Positions 13,693 to 15,753 of a stretch of 15,753 nucleotides of DNA are shown here, in pieces. Under the pieces are notes generated by a model, which worked only from the letters and a program-made list of their open reading frames with translations, had not been told where the DNA came from and searched no databases. A program made the position numbers and the translations under genes. The stretch is from an uncultured Alphaproteobacteria bacterium. GTDB taxonomy: Bacteria; Pseudomonadota; Alphaproteobacteria; RF32; CAG-239. The stretch's first letter is position 1; each line of letters opens with the position of its first letter. The DNA is taken from contig CALXWF010000040.1 in NCBI GenBank assembly GCA_944392285.1, forward strand, positions 1 to 15,753. Reading direction: 5' to 3'.

Positions 13693-14421
13693 CTAATTAA
13701 TCTTGTTAAACAAACGAGACCAACGAATTTTTCTCGGCCAATACCAAGGTTGATACCAAGCATCATCACTATTATGAGAAAAGAACAAGAAGCGCGCCTT
13801 TCCAACCAAATTTTCCGCCGGCACAAAACCAACGCTCACGCGGCTGTCATCTGAACGGTCCCGATTATCTCCCATTACAAAATAGCTGTCTTGCGGCACG
13901 ACCACTTCCGGTACATTGTCATTTTTTTCATAATCCGAAAGTTCTAAAATTTTGTGTTTTTTACCATTAGGCAAAGTTTCAATATATTGATGGAATCTTT
14001 CCCCATTACCAAAATCATCACGCAAAACAAAATTTTCAATTTCTTCGCGTTCAACCATTTTGCCGTTAATATAAAGCCGTCCGTCTTCCATCTTAATTTT
14101 ATCACCGGGCAAACCAATAACTCTTTTAATAAAATCGGTCTTATTATCTTGCGGAAATTTAAACACCACAACATCACCGCGTTGCGGGGCGTCTTCCCAA
14201 ATCCGCCCTTCAAACAAAGGCATGCTAAAAGGCAGAGAATGTTTTGAATAACCATAAGTATATTTTGAAACAAACAAATAGTCGCCGACATAAAGTGTCG
14301 GATACATGGAACCGGAAGGAATTTTAAAAGGTTCAAACAAAAATGTTCTGATTAAAACCGCAATCAAAATCGCATAAAACACTGTTTTCAGTGTTTCTTT
14401 AATACCATCTTCTTTTTCCAT
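13693..14421 (-). CDS. lepB: Signal peptidase I
   Basis: LepB is the inner-membrane Ser-Lys protease that cleaves signal peptides of exported proteins. At 242 residues it has one N-terminal TM helix (about 12-29) and the catalytic Ser38 in IPSGSMYPTL. The catalytic Lys99 lies in DFIKRVIGLPGDKI, and the terminal box MGDNRDRSDDSR is at 183-194. The ATG at 14421 has only a weak ribosome-binding site (AAAGGCAGCTGTT). Substrates in this window would include FlgA, the EF-hand protein and the Cys-rich protein, but not the lipoproteins FlgH and the NlpE-like protein, which need LspA. A promoter at 14455-14482 lies upstream. Confidence 0.97.
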   Translation of the reverse strand: MEKEDGIKETLKTVFYAILIAVLIRTFLFEPFKIPSGSMYPTLYVGDYLFVSKYTYGYSKHSLPFSMPLFEGRIWEDAPQRGDVVVFKFPQDNKTDFIKRVIGLPGDKIKMEDGRLYINGKMVEREEIENFVLRDDFGNGERFHQYIETLPNGKKHKILELSDYEKNDNVPEVVVPQDSYFVMGDNRDRSDDSRVSVGFVPAENLVGKARFLFFSHNSDDAWYQPWYWPRKIRWSRLFNKIN

Positions 14422-14454
14422 AACAGCTGCCTTTTCTCTTAAAAATTAACGCTT

Positions 14455-14482
14455 ATAATACTCAATATTTTTATTTAGGCAA
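14455..14482 (-). promoter_or_regulatory. Sigma-70-type promoter of lepB-rnc-era
   Basis: TTGCCT (14482-14477), a 16-bp spacer and TATTAT (14460-14455) on the minus strand lie in the 70-bp gap after acpS. The predicted start falls in the motif TTAATTTTTAAGAGA (14449-14435), which recurs in other leaders of this window. Confidence 0.5.
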
Positions 14483-14491
14483 CCCCTAATT

Positions 14492-14878
14492 TCAGCTTTC
14501 AATAATAACCACGGCGCTTGCCCAAGGTGCATCATCGGAAAGCGTCAGCCACAAGTTTTTACCGCCGATTTTATGCATAAACTCAAGCCCTTTTCCGCTA
14601 AGGCTAAGAAGCGGACGCCCGTGTTTATCATGAGAGAGGCTGATATCCTTCCATTCCAAGCCATAACGAAAGCCGGTTCCCAAAGCCTTGGAACAAGCCT
14701 CTTTAGCAGCAAAAATTTTGGCAGCACTGGCGGCTCTTTTAGCTTCCGATGGCATTTGCTGCAAAAGCTGAATTTCTTCTTGTGTAAAAATTTTGTTCAT
14801 AAAATGTAAGCCGAATTTTTGCAAAGAGGCCTCTATGCGCTTGATATTCACAATATCATTTCCAAGTCCGACAATCAT
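14492..14878 (-). CDS. acpS: Holo-[acyl-carrier-protein] synthase
   Basis: AcpS transfers 4'-phosphopantetheine from CoA to the serine of acyl carrier protein, activating it for fatty acid synthesis. The 128-residue protein has both signature blocks of the family: MIVGLGNDIVNIKRIE with Asp8, and FAAKEACSKALGTGF with Glu60, the two Mg2+ ligands. A C-terminal WLTLSDDAPWASAVVI segment closes the fold. The ATG at 14878 is 2 bp after the DUF2062 stop, with GAGGAT upstream. pdxJ, the frequent upstream partner, is not here. Confidence 0.96.
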   Translation of the reverse strand: MIVGLGNDIVNIKRIEASLQKFGLHFMNKIFTQEEIQLLQQMPSEAKRAASAAKIFAAKEACSKALGTGFRYGLEWKDISLSHDKHGRPLLSLSGKGLEFMHKIGGKNLWLTLSDDAPWASAVVIIES

Positions 14879-14880
14879 TA

Positions 14881-15468
14881 TTAATCCTCTTTTTGTAAAT
14901 GAGCCGCTTTCATTTCCAGGCGCTTTAAGCGGGCGACGGCAAGTCTATCTAATGCTTTTTTCATCAGATAATAAGACACAAACCAAGACAGAAAATAATA
15001 AGGGATACAGCCGACCATCATCGGCCAAATAATGGGCCACACATCAGAAAAAAACACGCTAAAATCAAAAGTCATCAAGGCATGCATGGATTTTTCAAAC
15101 ACTTGCAAAAACTCAACTTTAGCACCGCTTTGTGTCTCCCCCAAAAACCATCGTCCGGTATAAAGAACCGAAATCCAAATAAATGGAAACGTCCAAGGGT
15201 TTCCGGCGGCGGTCCCGATAGCACTTGCCAAAATATTTCCACGGACAAACCAAGCCGTAATAGCCGCCAAAACAAAATGAAATCCGACAAAAGGCGTAAA
15301 AGAAATCGCCACACCGCAAGCCACACCGGCGGCGATCTCACGAGGCGTTCCTTTTAAGCGCTGTAAACGCAGTAAAATATAACGCCCATAACGCTTCCAT
15401 CCGCCCTCGGGCCAAACCCAAGACTTAAGACGCTTTAGCAATGCCGGTTTTTGACGACGTCTGAACAT
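14881..15468 (-). CDS. DUF2062 family membrane protein
   Basis: This is an uncharacterised inner-membrane protein. I start it at ATG 15468 because AAGGGGAAATAT stands directly in front and the product begins MFRRRQKPALLKRLKSWVWP, like relatives. The longer frame from 15525 would run through the promoter. The 195-residue protein has the family core GWKRYGRYILLRLQRLKGTPREIAAGVA, then SFTPFVGFHFVLAAITAWFVRGN, and GTAAGNPWTFPFIWI, with hydrophobic segments near 43-75, 80-108 and 143-168 and a basic C-terminal helix. No catalytic function is known to me. It is co-transcribed with acpS, which suggests envelope or lipid context only by position. Confidence 0.88.
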   Translation of the reverse strand: MFRRRQKPALLKRLKSWVWPEGGWKRYGRYILLRLQRLKGTPREIAAGVACGVAISFTPFVGFHFVLAAITAWFVRGNILASAIGTAAGNPWTFPFIWISVLYTGRWFLGETQSGAKVEFLQVFEKSMHALMTFDFSVFFSDVWPIIWPMMVGCIPYYFLSWFVSYYLMKKALDRLAVARLKRLEMKAAHLQKED

Positions 15469-15491
15469 ATATTTCCCCTTCTCTCTTAAAA

Positions 15492-15521
15492 ATAATATAT
15501 AAAATCTAAAATATAAGTCAA
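15492..15521 (-). promoter_or_regulatory. Sigma-70-type promoter of DUF2062-acpS
   Basis: TTGACT (15521-15516) is followed by TATATT after 16 bp (15499-15494) or TATTAT after 18 bp (15497-15492). Either -10 places initiation just before the AGAGAGAAGGGG ribosome-binding region and ATG 15468, a very short leader. Confidence 0.6.
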
Positions 15522-15525
15522 ACAA

Positions 15526-15753
15526 AGAAATTTTAAAATATAAGGCAAAATTTTTTGAGCGTACAAAAAGGTACGTGACTAAAAATTTTACCCCGAAGTT
15601 ATCGTATTAGATAACCGTTATACAAGCTTTAAAGTTCGGATAGCGTGTGTGAATAATAAACGCTAAGCAAAAAAGCCCCCTGATGGGTGCTTTTTTGTCT
15701 GCAAGTTCTTCGGAAAACCTTAGCGAGCAAACCTGTAAGAAGACAGGCGCGCG
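15526..15753. other. Gene-free, inverted-repeat-rich right end; possible structured leader RNA
   Basis: No convincing ORF lies here on either strand. In plus orientation it holds several small stem candidates. CGTAC/GTACG (15560-15575) is flanked by AAAATTTTT/AAAAATTTT (15547-15555 and 15581-15589). Others are GTTATC/GATAAC (15598-15615), TAGCG/CGCTA (15641-15665), the hairpin at 15669-15696, a TTC-UUCG-GAA tetraloop stem (15706-15715) and CCTGT/ACAGG (15732-15747). CGCTAAG (15661-15667) can also pair with CTTAGCG (15719-15725). This may be the leader or attenuator of a plus-strand gene beyond the window, or the 3' part of an RNA entering from the right. I could not match it to a known RNA family. 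Confidence 0.35.
15669..15696. terminator. Terminator-like hairpin, bidirectional
   Basis: AAAAAAGC-CCCC-TGAT-GGGT-GCTTTTTT forms a stem of eight plus three pairs with one mismatch and a four-base loop, with an A6 and a T6 forming its ends, so it can work on either strand. No gene inside the window ends at it. It serves either a transcript coming from the right edge (minus) or attenuation of a plus-strand transcript. Confidence 0.7.

Noticed and set aside
15469..15525. The longer DUF2062 start (MFDLYFRFYILF...)
   Set aside because: It runs through the predicted promoter and lacks a ribosome-binding site; the ATG at 15468 has AAGGGG in front and fits the family N-terminus.
1..15753. CRISPR array, tRNA or rRNA genes, transposase or integrase
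   Set aside because: No regularly spaced repeats, no tRNA-like cloverleaf or TTC-arm pattern, and no mobile-element protein were seen on either strand.

Overview
The window is a chromosomal housekeeping and flagellar segment of a Gram-negative, flagellated bacterium. It is most likely an Alphaproteobacterium of moderate to low GC content with AT-rich spacers. Three things point there: the flgF-flgG-flgA-flgH order next to a FlaF-type gene, a perfect sigma-54 promoter in front of flgF (as in Caulobacter-type flagellar hierarchies), and the acpS-lepB-rnc-era cluster with an alphaproteobacterial-style DUF2062 gene. The genus cannot be named from the sequence. Every gene is on the minus strand except one secreted cysteine-rich protein. 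No tRNA, rRNA, insertion sequence, prophage or CRISPR array was seen.

Reading along the minus strand (right to left): positions 15526-15753 hold no gene but a chain of small inverted repeats and one strong terminator-like hairpin, possibly the leader of an unseen gene. Next comes a cell-envelope and RNA-processing cluster: a DUF2062 membrane protein and acpS (2 bp apart), then lepB, rnc and era, the last two overlapping, followed by an NlpE-like lipoprotein ending in a clear terminator. A sigma-54 promoter at 11502-11518 then drives flgF-flgG-flgA-flgH, which are tightly packed and encode the distal rod, the proximal-rod/rod protein, the P-ring chaperone and the L-ring lipoprotein. Two hairpins end that unit. 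The next gene encodes an unusual FlaF-like protein in which the whole FlaF domain is duplicated in tandem.

A bidirectional terminator (7471-7504) separates the FlaF-like gene from the convergent, plus-strand, 18-cysteine secreted protein. A divergent promoter region with a perfect 9-bp palindrome lies between that gene and lolC. lolC and lolD (overlapping) encode the lipoprotein-release ABC transporter, and an EF-hand secreted protein follows 13 bp later. A near-consensus sigma-70 promoter overlapping the end of the EF-hand gene starts rpmI-rplT-pheS-pheT. pheS and pheT share ATGA, and pheT runs off the left edge about 15 residues before its expected end.

The main points of interest are the tandem FlaF protein, the cysteine-rich repeat protein, the exact sigma-54 element with a 13-nt direct repeat beside it, an 18-nt A tract encoding six lysines inside pheT, and the structured gene-free right end.
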